Origin: Planococcus sp. SK3692 | Lineage (GTDB): Bacteria > Bacillota > Bacilli > Bacillales_A > Planococcaceae | Direction of reading: 5' to 3' | NCBI RefSeq assembly: GCF_028890485.2 | Contig: NZ_JARCHV010000003.1 | Location: 62,001 to 126,000 of the forward strand | DNA length: 64,000 nucleotides | Part shown: one piece after another, positions 44,485 through 52,120 of the stretch | Numbering within the stretch: position 1 is the first letter of the stretch | How the letters are laid out: every line of letters begins with the position of its first letter | Translations under genes and position numbers: made by a program | The notes under the pieces: model-generated | Databases searched by the model: none | The model's input: the letters and a program-made list of their open reading frames with translations, nothing else | Told to the model about the DNA's origin: nothing

Positions 44485-45141
44485 ATGTCGAAAAGGAAAA
44501 ATTTCTATAAACAGAGTTTGAGTGTTGCGGTTCTCGGTTCCGCATTGTTCATAGCGGGATGCGGGACGGCAAACACCACCGCCGAACAACCGGCAGAAAG
44601 TGAACAGGCGGAAGCGCAAACAACGACTGCTTCGGATGGATCCGGCGAAACGGAAAAGTCAGAAGAGGACGATGAAGAAGCTGAAGAGACAGAAGAAGCA
44701 AGGGCTGAAACTGAAACTGCTTCAACTGATGCAGGAGAACAAGCGGTGCCTGAAGACCAGCAGGGCATTACTACTGCATTTCCACTGGGGACAGCTTTGG
44801 AAGACTTAATTAAACATTACGGCCAACCGGGCTCCGATGAATTCTTTCTCGGAAGCCGGCTCGTCATTTTTAATGAGAAAGACGGCTATTTCCTAGATGA
44901 ACAAGATACAGTAAAAGGATTTTTTATTGCCAATCCGGAAGTGTCTATTTTCGGCACGAGCATCGGTATGACATTCAAGGAAATCGATGGCATACTGGGG
45001 GCATCGGAAGAACTATTCTATGATGAACCGGAAACCCAAAGCTATATTGGCGTCTACTACGAAGAGAATTACCGAATCTCTTATGCGTCAGATACGGAAA
45101 CAGGCCCAGTAAGGTTTGCAATTGTGGTAAGAAGCAAATAA
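44485..45141 (+). CDS. Lipoprotein with acidic linker and DUF4309-like C-terminal domain
   Basis: A 218-residue predicted lipoprotein: signal LSVAVLGSALFIAGC, then about 70 residues of Glu/Thr/Ala-rich linker (for example KSEEDDEEAEETEEARAE), then a folded domain from about residue 95. That domain has two repeats of a G-T/I-x-x-x-D/E-I-x-G pattern (FPLGTALEDLIKHYGQPG and IGMTFKEIDGILGASEE), as in DUF4309-type stress lipoproteins; the family assignment is tentative. ATG 44485 has AAGGAGAGGG upstream. It is surface-exposed; function unknown. Confidence 0.75.
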   Translation: MSKRKNFYKQSLSVAVLGSALFIAGCGTANTTAEQPAESEQAEAQTTTASDGSGETEKSEEDDEEAEETEEARAETETASTDAGEQAVPEDQQGITTAFPLGTALEDLIKHYGQPGSDEFFLGSRLVIFNEKDGYFLDEQDTVKGFFIANPEVSIFGTSIGMTFKEIDGILGASEELFYDEPETQSYIGVYYEENYRISYASDTETGPVRFAIVVRSK

Positions 45142-45154
45142 ATGACTTGACCTA

Positions 45155-45193
45155 CACCCCCGCTCACGGAAGATGCCGCGGGGGTGATTTTTC
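45155..45193 (+). terminator. Terminator of the lipoprotein gene
   Basis: CACCCCCGC (45155-45163) pairs with GCGGGGGTG (45178-45186), followed by ATTTTTC. The stem is very GC-rich. Confidence 0.88.
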
Positions 45194-45287
45194 AATCATC
45201 TCACCATAAATAAAGGGAAACTAAGAAAAATAGCCAACTTCATATACATAACAAAAGACAAACAAACCAATAGGGGAGGAAGAATAG

Positions 45288-45854
45288 ATGGGAGTATCTA
45301 AAGCGCGGTTGACCGAACAACAACGAAGCCAGCTGCTCGACACCTTAAAACAGCGCTTTGAAAAAAACGAAGAGCGCCACGAAAAGATGGGTTGGGACAA
45401 TATCCTGCTGAAGCTGGAAGAAGATCCGGAGAAATTGGCGATTTTGCATCAAATGGAGGAAACCGGCGGCGAACCGGATGTCATCGGCTATGAAGCAGAG
45501 ACCGGCATGTTCTTGTTTTGTGATTGCTCAAAAGAAAGCCCTGCAGGACGCAGAAGCCTATGTTATGACAGGTCAGCGCTCGAATCGCGTAAAAAGAACA
45601 AGCCCGAAAGTTCAGCCGTCGACAGGGCGGATGAGATCGGCATTGAATTACTGACAGAAGAGCAGTATAGGCTGCTTCAAACTTTAGGGGAATTCGATTT
45701 GAAGACTTCAAGTTGGCTCGAGACACCGCAGAAAATACGAGAGCGTGGTGGGGCGATTTTTGGCGATTGCAGATACGGGCAAGTTTTCGTTTACCATAAC
45801 GGAGCGGATTCCTATTATGCTGCAAGAGGGTTCAGAGGGATTTTGAAAGTATAA
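45288..45854 (+). CDS. DUF4256 domain-containing protein
   Basis: A 188-residue cytoplasmic protein matching DUF4256 over its whole length: LLDTLKQRFEKNEERHEKM at the N-terminus, GEPDVIGYEAETGMFLFCDC in the middle, and SSWLETPQKIRERGGAIFGD, then YGQVFVYHNGADSYYAARGF at the end. GGGGAGGAAG precedes the ATG. The family has no known function and is common as a single gene in Bacillales. A parS-like site lies 11 bases after the stop codon. Confidence 0.88.
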   Translation: MGVSKARLTEQQRSQLLDTLKQRFEKNEERHEKMGWDNILLKLEEDPEKLAILHQMEETGGEPDVIGYEAETGMFLFCDCSKESPAGRRSLCYDRSALESRKKNKPESSAVDRADEIGIELLTEEQYRLLQTLGEFDLKTSSWLETPQKIRERGGAIFGDCRYGQVFVYHNGADSYYAARGFRGILKV

Positions 45855-45864
45855 ATGATAAGGA

Positions 45865-45880
45865 TGTTTCACGTGGAACG
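45865..45880. promoter_or_regulatory. parS site (ParB/Spo0J binding)
   Basis: Read on the minus strand, CGTTCCACGTGAAACA matches the Bacillus parS consensus TGTTNCACGTGAAACA at 15 of 16 positions. It is intergenic, between DUF4256 and the LURP-one gene. parS sites cluster around the replication origin in Bacillota, so it supports an origin-proximal position. Confidence 0.8.
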
Positions 45881-45922
45881 AAACGAAAGCCCATAGTAGT
45901 AGAAACCAGAAAGGAAGTTATC

Positions 45923-46411
45923 ATGAAGCAACTCTATATCAAACAAAAAGTGTTCAGTTTGAGCGAGAAATTCACGGTGAAAGACGAACAACAAAAGGAT
46001 CGTTACTTCGTGGAAGGCAGTTTTTTGAAAATCCCGAAGACCTTTTCGATCTTGGATGCAGAAAACCAGGAAATTGGCGTGATTACGAAAAAGACCTTCA
46101 GTTTCTTGCCGACTTTCTTTGTGGAAGTAGACGGGCAAGATGCGGTCATGATCAAGAAAGAGTTTACTTTTTTAAAGCCTCGCTACGCCATCGAGGCGGA
46201 AGGCATCGATGTGCAGGGGAATTGGTGGGAAATGACTTTTGACATCCTTCAGCACGGACAAGTCATTGGCTCAGTAAGCAAGCAATGGCTCAGCTGGGGA
46301 GACACGTATCAAGTAGATATCCTGGATGAAACGAAAGAGCATCTCGTCATTTCGCTCGTCGTGGCGATCGATTGCGTAAAAGCTGACCAAGCCGCTGCCG
46401 CTTCTTCATGA
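45923..46411 (+). CDS. LURP-one-related (YxjI-like) family protein
   Basis: A 162-residue beta-rich protein. The N-terminus LYIKQKVFSLSEKFTVKDE and the repeated beta-strand pattern (FSILDAENQEIGVITKK, FTFLKPRYAIEAEGIDVQGN, GQVIGSVSKQWLSWGDTYQVDI) match the LURP-one/YxjI family, a tubby-like fold. Bacterial members have no proven role. GAAAGGAAG precedes the ATG. It is closed by a terminator at 46459-46487. Confidence 0.86.
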   Translation: MKQLYIKQKVFSLSEKFTVKDEQQKDRYFVEGSFLKIPKTFSILDAENQEIGVITKKTFSFLPTFFVEVDGQDAVMIKKEFTFLKPRYAIEAEGIDVQGNWWEMTFDILQHGQVIGSVSKQWLSWGDTYQVDILDETKEHLVISLVVAIDCVKADQAAAASS

Positions 46412-46458
46412 GATTAAGAAAAGAGAAGTAATCCTTTACGTATAGATAAGAAATGTAG

Positions 46459-46487
46459 ACATTCACTTTACAAGTGAGTGTTTTTTT
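46459..46487 (+). terminator. Intrinsic terminator after the LURP-one gene
   Basis: ACATTCACTT (46459-46468) pairs with AAGTGAGTGT (46472-46481, one G-U), followed by a seven-T run. Confidence 0.88.
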
Positions 46488-46518
46488 GTGATTATATAAA
46501 TTTTCTGAAGAAATAGAT

Positions 46519-46547
46519 TTGAAAATTAATTCCAATAACTTTATACT
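46519..46547 (+). promoter_or_regulatory. Sigma-A promoter for the binding protein / M42 unit
   Basis: TTGAAA (46519-46524), a 17-base spacer and TATACT (46542-46547), about 70 bases before the TTG start. Confidence 0.7.
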
Positions 46548-46618
46548 TGGACGTAACTTCCTTTCTCTATCACTTTATCGTGCTAGAGAAAGAGAGAGAA
46601 AAAGGAGGCGGAAGCCGG

Positions 46619-48247
46619 TTGGAAAAGAAAATTCGTAACCTATTTTATTTTTTCATCGCATTCGGAATTGTACTATTGGCTGGATGTTCAAGTGACAACG
46701 CAGAAGACGAGGCCGGCACCGCATCGGAAGACGAGAAAAGCGGCGGCACCTTGGTTTATGGGCGCGGCGCCGATTCAGTGAGTTTGGATCCGATCAATGT
46801 GACAGACGGCGAATCGATCCGTGTCACGCACAATATATATGAAACACTTTTGGAATATGACCATAATCTGGAGCTTCAACCGAAACTGGCGACAGAATAC
46901 AGCTCGAGCGAAGACGGCTTGACTTGGACATTCCAGCTGCGCGAAGGTGTGAAGTTCCATGACGGCACCGATTTTAACGCAGATGCGGTCGTCTTTAACT
47001 TCGAGCGCTGGATGGATCCGGAAAATCCTTACCACGAAGGGGATTTTCCTTATTATCCATTCTTGTACGGCGGGTTTAAAGGAGACGAAAACCACCTGAT
47101 TGAATCGGTGACGGCGACGGATGAGAATGAACTTGAAATCGTATTGAAGCGAAAAACCGCTCCATTCCTCAGCTATTTGGCGATTTCCATGTTCGGGATT
47201 GCAAGCCCTGCAGCGATCGAACAGCATGGAGCCGGCATCGGCGAGAACCCGGTCGGCACAGGGCCGTTCAAGTTCGAGGAATGGAACCGCAATAACACGA
47301 TTACACTATCCAAGAATGAAGATTATTGGATGGATGGCAAGCCTTATCTCGACCAAGTCATCTACCAAGTCATTCCCGAGAACTCTGCTCGCTTGAATGC
47401 TTTGCAGACTGGGGAAATCGACATTGTGGACGGCATGAACGCGAGCGATACGACGATTGTCGAAGATACGGAAGGTATTGAACTGATCAAACGCCCAAGC
47501 TTCAATATCGGCTATATGGCATTCAATATGGAAAAAGAGCCATTTGACGATCCTCTGGTGCGCAAAGCCATCAATATGGCAATCGACAAAGAAGAAATCG
47601 TTGAAGCGTTTTATAACGGATTGGCAGACCCAGCGACGAGCCCCTTGCCGCCGTCTCTTTGGAGCCATGACGAGTCACTGGAGAAATACGATTACAATGT
47701 AGAAGAAGCGAAAAAACTATTGGCAGAAGCCGGCTTTGAGGACGGTTTTACAACAGAATTGCACACGATGAGCAATCCGCGCCCTTATTTGCCGGAACCG
47801 ATGAAAATTGCGGAAGCGATCCAATCGGACTTGGCTGAAATTGGTATTACGGCAGAAATCGTTTCTTCTGAATGGGCGACTTATTTGGAAGACACGAAGA
47901 ACGGCAAGCACAGCATGGCCATGTACGGTTGGACTGGGGTTATGGCTGATCCGGACAACTTCCTGTATCCGAACCTCAGCAAAACGAACGCCGAAGTGCC
48001 GGCACAAAACATCGCGTTTTATAAGAGCGACGAGTTCACGTCGTTGATTACAGAAGCGCGTGAAACGATTGATCAGGACAAGCGGACGGAACTGTACCAG
48101 GAAGCCCAGCAATTGTTCCAGGAAGATGCCCCGTGGGTGATGCTCGCCTATACAACGCCGCCTTTAGCACAGAGCGATTATGTGGAAGATTACAATCCGC
48201 ATCCGATGAGCAACGATTTAATGACCGATGTGTATCTATCAAACTAA
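46619..48247 (+). CDS. Peptide-type ABC transporter substrate-binding lipoprotein (orphan)
   Basis: A 542-residue family 5 binding protein with lipobox VLLAGC. WTFQLREGVKFHDGTDFNA and VGTGPFKFEEW are the family signatures, and EYWMDG-like NEDYWMDGKPYLDQV is also conserved. The start is TTG 46619, behind AAGGAGGCGG; the longer frame from 46547 has no ribosome site and overlaps the promoter. No permease or ATPase follows; instead an M42 aminopeptidase is 20 bases downstream. This implies peptide uptake linked to intracellular breakdown, using permeases encoded elsewhere. Confidence 0.9.
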   Translation: MEKKIRNLFYFFIAFGIVLLAGCSSDNAEDEAGTASEDEKSGGTLVYGRGADSVSLDPINVTDGESIRVTHNIYETLLEYDHNLELQPKLATEYSSSEDGLTWTFQLREGVKFHDGTDFNADAVVFNFERWMDPENPYHEGDFPYYPFLYGGFKGDENHLIESVTATDENELEIVLKRKTAPFLSYLAISMFGIASPAAIEQHGAGIGENPVGTGPFKFEEWNRNNTITLSKNEDYWMDGKPYLDQVIYQVIPENSARLNALQTGEIDIVDGMNASDTTIVEDTEGIELIKRPSFNIGYMAFNMEKEPFDDPLVRKAINMAIDKEEIVEAFYNGLADPATSPLPPSLWSHDESLEKYDYNVEEAKKLLAEAGFEDGFTTELHTMSNPRPYLPEPMKIAEAIQSDLAEIGITAEIVSSEWATYLEDTKNGKHSMAMYGWTGVMADPDNFLYPNLSKTNAEVPAQNIAFYKSDEFTSLITEARETIDQDKRTELYQEAQQLFQEDAPWVMLAYTTPPLAQSDYVEDYNPHPMSNDLMTDVYLSN

Positions 48248-48267
48248 GTATCTGGAGTTGAGCCGTT

Positions 48268-49347
48268 TTGTATAAAGTATTGAAGGATTTATGTGGATTG
48301 GTGGGGCCAAGTGGCTTCGAACAAGACGTACAACGCTATATTAAGGGCAAAGTAGAAGAGAAAGTGGCGTCTTGCGAAGTGGACCCGCTCGGAAATATCA
48401 TCGCGACGATTCCCGCAACGGATGTTTCCTTGCCGTCGATTCTGCTTGCTGCGCATTCAGATGAAATCGGGTTTATTGTGAAAAAGGTCGAAGCGAATGG
48501 CACGCTGCGCTTTGAACAGCTCGGCGGTTTCGACAACCGCACCTTGCTGGCCCAGCCGGTAACGATCAAAGGCGATGACGGTTATATCCACGGCGTGATC
48601 GGAACCCTCGCTGTCCATTACGTGAAGTGGGACGACCCGAAGCGCATCGCTTCGCATCGGGAACTGTATATTGATATTGGGGCGGCTTCGCCTGAAGAAG
48701 TCGCGCAAATGGGCGTCAGAGTCGGCCAGCCGGTGAGTTACGGCAGCGAATTGAAGCTGATCGGCGATGCCAAGCAAAACCGCGTCGTCGGAAAAGCCTT
48801 GGATGACCGGGCAGGCTGTGCCGTCTTATTGGAGTTGATCGAGCAATTTCATCAACAAGCCGATTTGGCGCATGGCGATATCTATTTCGCCTTCACTGTA
48901 CAGGAAGAAGTCGGGCTTCGCGGCGCTTCCGTCTTGAGCGCGAATTTGCAGCCGGATTTCGCCTTGGCGATCGATACGACACCGACCAGCGACACGAACG
49001 ATGTCCTCATGACCGGGACCCGGAAACTTGGCGCTGGGCCGTGCATCAAGATTACGGATAAATCTTTGATTTCCCATCCTTTGGTGACGGGGCTATTGGA
49101 GAAAGTGGCCACCGAGCAAGAAATTCCGTATCAACAGGAAATCTTTATGGGCATCGGCACAGATGCCGGGGCAATCCACATGACCCATAAAGGCGTCTCA
49201 TCCGGCGTCGTCTCGATTCCGTCCCGTTATACGCATACGCCGATCGAAATCGTGGATCTGAAGGATTTGGATCATACCGTGGAGTTGGTGAAACACTTTA
49301 TTTTGTCGTCGAATGAATTGAACGGAAAAACCTTCTTGGATACGTAA
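48268..49347 (+). CDS. M42 family metallopeptidase (glutamyl aminopeptidase/YsdC-like)
   Basis: A 359-residue di-metal aminopeptidase that trims peptides in the cytoplasm. Metal ligands follow the M42 order: His in LLAAHSDEIGF, Asp in KALDDRAGC, Glu-Glu in VQEEVGLRG, Asp in LAIDTTPT and His in RYTHTPIE. The start is TTG behind TGGAGTTGA. It is downstream of the peptide-binding lipoprotein in the same transcript, suggesting use of imported peptides. These enzymes form large tetrahedral oligomers in other species. Confidence 0.93.
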   Translation: MYKVLKDLCGLVGPSGFEQDVQRYIKGKVEEKVASCEVDPLGNIIATIPATDVSLPSILLAAHSDEIGFIVKKVEANGTLRFEQLGGFDNRTLLAQPVTIKGDDGYIHGVIGTLAVHYVKWDDPKRIASHRELYIDIGAASPEEVAQMGVRVGQPVSYGSELKLIGDAKQNRVVGKALDDRAGCAVLLELIEQFHQQADLAHGDIYFAFTVQEEVGLRGASVLSANLQPDFALAIDTTPTSDTNDVLMTGTRKLGAGPCIKITDKSLISHPLVTGLLEKVATEQEIPYQQEIFMGIGTDAGAIHMTHKGVSSGVVSIPSRYTHTPIEIVDLKDLDHTVELVKHFILSSNELNGKTFLDT

Positions 49348-49356
49348 GTGGATTCC

Positions 49357-49412
49357 AAAAACGCCTTTCATCTTGTGAACCCCTAGGGGGGAGCAGGGTG
49401 GGAGGCGTTTTT
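49357..49412 (+). terminator. Terminator after the M42 peptidase
   Basis: AAAAACGCCT (49357-49366) pairs with AGGCGTTTTT (49403-49412); the large loop contains a smaller CCCCT/AGGGG hairpin. Confidence 0.8.
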
Positions 49413-49514
49413 CCTATCAAACAATAAGCGAGTTCTGAGTGTTTTTTGCTAAATTCCAGAAAATTGAAACTTACACCTAGTTAATTCGTATGATTAACAA
49501 AGGAGATGGTCGGA

Positions 49515-50069
49515 ATGCAGAAAGGAGCAAGCAAATGGAAGCTGGCGCTGGCAGTACTTGCAGTGCTCTCGGCTTTGTTCATTATAGGCGGATGCGTGGC
49601 GGCAAAAGCGGACGATCCAAAAATGGAGACGATCGAGCGGGTATTGGAGCTGCAATTCAACGGGCCGGACGAGGAGTTTTTGGAGGCGATGTGGAATCCT
49701 GCAAACAAACGAATTGTGGACGGCGTCGAAGTGAATGAGGCATTTGAACAGCAAGTAGACGATAAATACGGAGCCTATTTCACCGACAGTGAATTGGATC
49801 AGTTCATGCGGGTCTTCGGCACTTATTTTCCAGGACTGGCTGATATTTATGGATATGAATTGCGTTTGGAAGACGTGGATATCGAGTTGAGCGAGACGGT
49901 GGCGAATCGCTATTTGTTCACGGCAGAAGTAGCGTTTCAGAAAAAAGGCGGAAAAGAGCAGCGTGCCGAAGTGGGAGGCGTCGTGTTATTTTCGACCGTT
50001 CAAGAAGGCAAGATCGGCAAGTTCACTTATACGGACGATCAAGGCTTATCGGAACGTTTAAAACAATAA
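49515..50069 (+). CDS. Putative lipoprotein of unknown function
   Basis: A predicted 184-residue lipoprotein: signal segment LALAVLAVLSALFIIGGC with the Cys near residue 28, then a soluble domain without recognisable motif. The middle (YFTDSELDQFMRVFGTYFPGL) is helical, and the last third (YLFTAEVAFQKKGGKEQRAEV) forms beta strands. ATG 49515 has AAAGGAG 9 bases upstream; ATG 49506 sits on the ribosome site. It is 22 bases before the small zinc-ribbon gene, which may be co-transcribed. Confidence 0.75.
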   Translation: MQKGASKWKLALAVLAVLSALFIIGGCVAAKADDPKMETIERVLELQFNGPDEEFLEAMWNPANKRIVDGVEVNEAFEQQVDDKYGAYFTDSELDQFMRVFGTYFPGLADIYGYELRLEDVDIELSETVANRYLFTAEVAFQKKGGKEQRAEVGGVVLFSTVQEGKIGKFTYTDDQGLSERLKQ

Positions 50070-50091
50070 CATTCGAGTGGGAGGGCTGATG

Positions 50092-50265
50092 ATGTTCATC
50101 AATGAACCGCCGACATGTCAAGTATGCGGCAGGGAGATCCAAGGCGATGAAATAGTGCATATCCAGATGCGCTACCCGAAGCGCAAAGGGTTCGCGGAGG
50201 TCAAAGCGTATTTAAAGTTAGAGGGGAAGTTTACGTGTGATGCATGCGCCAAAAACAAAACATAA
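50092..50265 (+). CDS. Small zinc-ribbon-like protein
   Basis: A 57-residue protein with two CxxC knuckles, CQVC near residue 9 and CDAC near the C-terminus, separated by about 36 residues; this suggests a single zinc site. The middle (HIQMRYPKRKGFAEVKAYLK) is basic. GTGGGAGGG lies just upstream; an adjacent ATG at 50089 is also possible. Role unknown; nucleic-acid or protein binding is plausible. Confidence 0.7.
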   Translation: MFINEPPTCQVCGREIQGDEIVHIQMRYPKRKGFAEVKAYLKLEGKFTCDACAKNKT

Positions 50266-50266
50266 C

Positions 50267-50326
50267 GAAAGCCCCCGTCCGAACGGCTTCCGGGGGGTGT
50301 GGAAGGCCGTTCGGACGGGGGCTTTC
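50267..50326. terminator. Long bidirectional terminator
   Basis: A perfect 21-bp inverted repeat, 50267-50287 with 50306-50326, starts GAAAGCCCCCG and continues inward with TTCC/GGAA. It ends both the zinc-ribbon gene and the convergent siderophore-binding protein gene. Confidence 0.9.
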
Positions 50327-50333
50327 AAATGGC

Positions 50334-51266
50334 TTAATTGCCGGCAAGGAATCCTTCTTCAAAGATGCCAAGCAGATGGTCCAGGGTAATCGGGTCGCTG
50401 TACGTCGAAGCTTTCGTATTGATTTCAATGACGCGCTCTTCGCTTACAGCAGGGATATTGTTCCACACATCGGTTTCCATGAATGAGTTGTCGACATCCG
50501 GATTTTTGCTGAGGACGACGTAATCCCCTGCGAAATCAGGCAATACTTCGAGCGAGAATGTGTGGACGCCTGCTTCAAGAGCCAATTCCTCGACTTTTTC
50601 CGGCATGTTCAAGCCCATTTCCTGATAGAGGATTTCGGTGCCGCGTGCGTAATTATCGCCGAATACATAGAATTCCTTATTGCCGCTTTCGATGACTGAA
50701 ACAGTAGCGTCTTCGCCAATTTCGGCGCGGATTTCTTCACCGGCAGTTTGTGCGCGGCTTTGGAAATCAGCGACCCAATCTGTCGCTTCCTGTTCTTTAT
50801 TGAGCAATTTGCCGATTTCGACTTGCTGATCTAAATAGTCGAGATTGCCCCACGTGAAGGCAACGGTCGGTGCGATTTCACTCATCTTGTCGAGATTTTT
50901 CATCTGGGTGCCTGCGATGATGAGATCCGGATCCAATTCGATGATTTTCTCCAAGTTGTCTTCCGTGACGATTTCCACATCGGACAGCATATCTTCAAAA
51001 AGTGGGTTGGTATTGGTCCATTCGTCGATGCCGACGATATTGCCTTCAAGCGCCAATACGTTCGGCCCGTTCGTCAAAGCAATGATGCGTTGGGGGTCTG
51101 TCGGCACTTCGACAGCACCTGTTTCCGATTCGTATGTAAAGGTTTCTGCTGCTACGTCTTGTTCTGGTTCTGCAGCGCCTGTCTCTTCAGACGATTCGGC
51201 AGAGCCGCAAGCTGCGAGTACGGCCATTAACAGTAAAAGCACGAACAATAATCCTGATTTTTTCAA
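50334..51266 (-). CDS. Iron-siderophore ABC transporter substrate-binding lipoprotein
   Basis: A FecB/FhuD-type (class III) binding protein of about 310 residues. The lipobox is LAAC, followed by a Glu/Ala/Ser linker. The FepB-like core has DPQRIIALTNGPNVLALEG, ELDPDLIIAGTQM and VIESGNKEFYVFGDNYARGTEILYQEMGLN. The start is TTG 51266 behind AAGGAGAAG. It stands alone and has a Fur box 40-54 bases upstream, so it is made under iron limitation and must use permease and ATPase from elsewhere. The sequence resembles iron(III)-dicitrate/YfmC-type proteins; the ligand is unproven. Confidence 0.9.
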   Translation of the reverse strand: MKKSGLLFVLLLLMAVLAACGSAESSEETGAAEPEQDVAAETFTYESETGAVEVPTDPQRIIALTNGPNVLALEGNIVGIDEWTNTNPLFEDMLSDVEIVTEDNLEKIIELDPDLIIAGTQMKNLDKMSEIAPTVAFTWGNLDYLDQQVEIGKLLNKEQEATDWVADFQSRAQTAGEEIRAEIGEDATVSVIESGNKEFYVFGDNYARGTEILYQEMGLNMPEKVEELALEAGVHTFSLEVLPDFAGDYVVLSKNPDVDNSFMETDVWNNIPAVSEERVIEINTKASTYSDPITLDHLLGIFEEGFLAGN

Positions 51267-51305
51267 GTTTTTCTTCTCCTTTGATTGAAAATGATCAATC
51301 AATAA

Positions 51306-51320
51306 TGATAATCATTTTCA
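51306..51320. promoter_or_regulatory. Fur box upstream of the siderophore-binding protein
   Basis: On the minus strand TGAAAATGATTATCA matches the 7-1-7 consensus TGATAATNATTATCA at 13 of 14 defined positions. It lies downstream of the promoter, where Fur-Fe would block transcription. Confidence 0.85.
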
Positions 51321-51336
51321 ATTAGATTCTTGTTTA

Positions 51337-51365
51337 ATCCTACTTCTCTGCTCGTGTATTGTCAA
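51337..51365 (-). promoter_or_regulatory. Promoter of the siderophore-binding protein gene
   Basis: On the minus strand, TTGACA (51360-51365), a 17-base spacer and TAGGAT (51337-51342). The start site would be just before the Fur box. Confidence 0.65.
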
Positions 51366-51450
51366 TAAACTTATGAAAGATAATTTCGCCAAGCTTGTTG
51401 TTTTCTGCCATCTTGTGTAATGTAAAAAATTTTTGAAGGAAGTGATTCGG

Positions 51451-51795
51451 ATGAACGTTGAATTGACGCGGTTCCGTGTAAAAAAAGGAAAGTCGGCAGT
51501 GGTCGACGAATGGATGAAGTTCCTGAACGATCATATGGAGGACGTTCTCGTGACTTTGGAAGGCGAGAATATGTACGTTGAGACGATTTTCCGGGAAACG
51601 CTGGACGGGGCTGAGTATTTGTATTGGTACTCAGTGCAGGGGGAAGGTGGACAGGCGGTGGAAAGTTCCACGTATTGGATCGACGAAAAACACATGGCGT
51701 ACTGGCGGGAATGCATTGATCCAGACTTCGAAGCGGTCGATTTATCGGTCGAAGCGGTCATGATTCCCCGTCATATCCGGAGTCATATGAAGTAA
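51451..51795 (+). CDS. DUF6176 family protein
   Basis: A 114-residue protein with the N-terminal MNVELTRFRVKKGKSAVVDE WM-type pattern (basic RVKKGK followed by VDEWM) that marks DUF6176. YLYWYSVQGEGG and HMAYWRECID are also conserved. The fold is likely a ferredoxin-like monooxygenase (ABM) barrel. ATG 51451 has GAAGGAAG upstream. It is divergent from the siderophore-binding gene and ends before a terminator. Function unknown. Confidence 0.82.
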   Translation: MNVELTRFRVKKGKSAVVDEWMKFLNDHMEDVLVTLEGENMYVETIFRETLDGAEYLYWYSVQGEGGQAVESSTYWIDEKHMAYWRECIDPDFEAVDLSVEAVMIPRHIRSHMK

Positions 51796-51804
51796 TGAAG
51801 ACAA

Positions 51805-51846
51805 GAGCGGGCTAAAGCAGGAGCCACGTTCTTTTTTTTTTTTTGA
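51805..51846 (+). terminator. Terminator after the DUF6176 gene
   Basis: AAGAGCGGGCT and AGCCACGTTCTT arms pair with a mismatch, then run into a long T-tract (over ten T). Confidence 0.75.
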
Positions 51847-51902
51847 AAATACAATCCAGACCAAATCGTGCTTGCGCAATGAAAAGCAAAGGTATATGAT
51901 GT

Positions 51903-51923
51903 AAATCGTAACATTTACTCTTT
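51903..51923. promoter_or_regulatory. Zur-like box, distal
   Basis: AAATCGTAACATTTACTCTTT matches the Zur consensus AAATCGTAATNATTACGATTT at 16 of 20 positions. It is the weaker of two boxes before the Nik/Opp-type operon. Between the two boxes, TTTAGCC (51981-51987) and GGCTAAA (52000-52006) form a terminator-like hairpin. Confidence 0.6.
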
Positions 51924-52022
51924 ACAAGAGATTCGTATTGCCGAAATTCTTCTGGGAAGTTCTTCATTACATAGAACATCTTTAGCCGCTGACACAGTTG
52001 GCTAAAAAATTTTCGGTTTTAT

Positions 52023-52043
52023 AAATCGTAATAATTACTTTTT
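52023..52043. promoter_or_regulatory. Zur box, proximal
   Basis: AAATCGTAATAATTACTTTTT matches the Bacillus Zur consensus AAATCGTAATNATTACGATTT at 18 of 20 positions; the core TCGTAATNATTAC is exact. It lies 78 bases before the binding-protein start and implies repression when zinc is plentiful. Confidence 0.8.
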
Positions 52044-52120
52044 GTGCACTTGACTATATTCAACCCGCGTGAAAAAAACTTGCTGCTTATGCGAGCATGA
52101 TTCAAAAAGGAGAAGATTTC

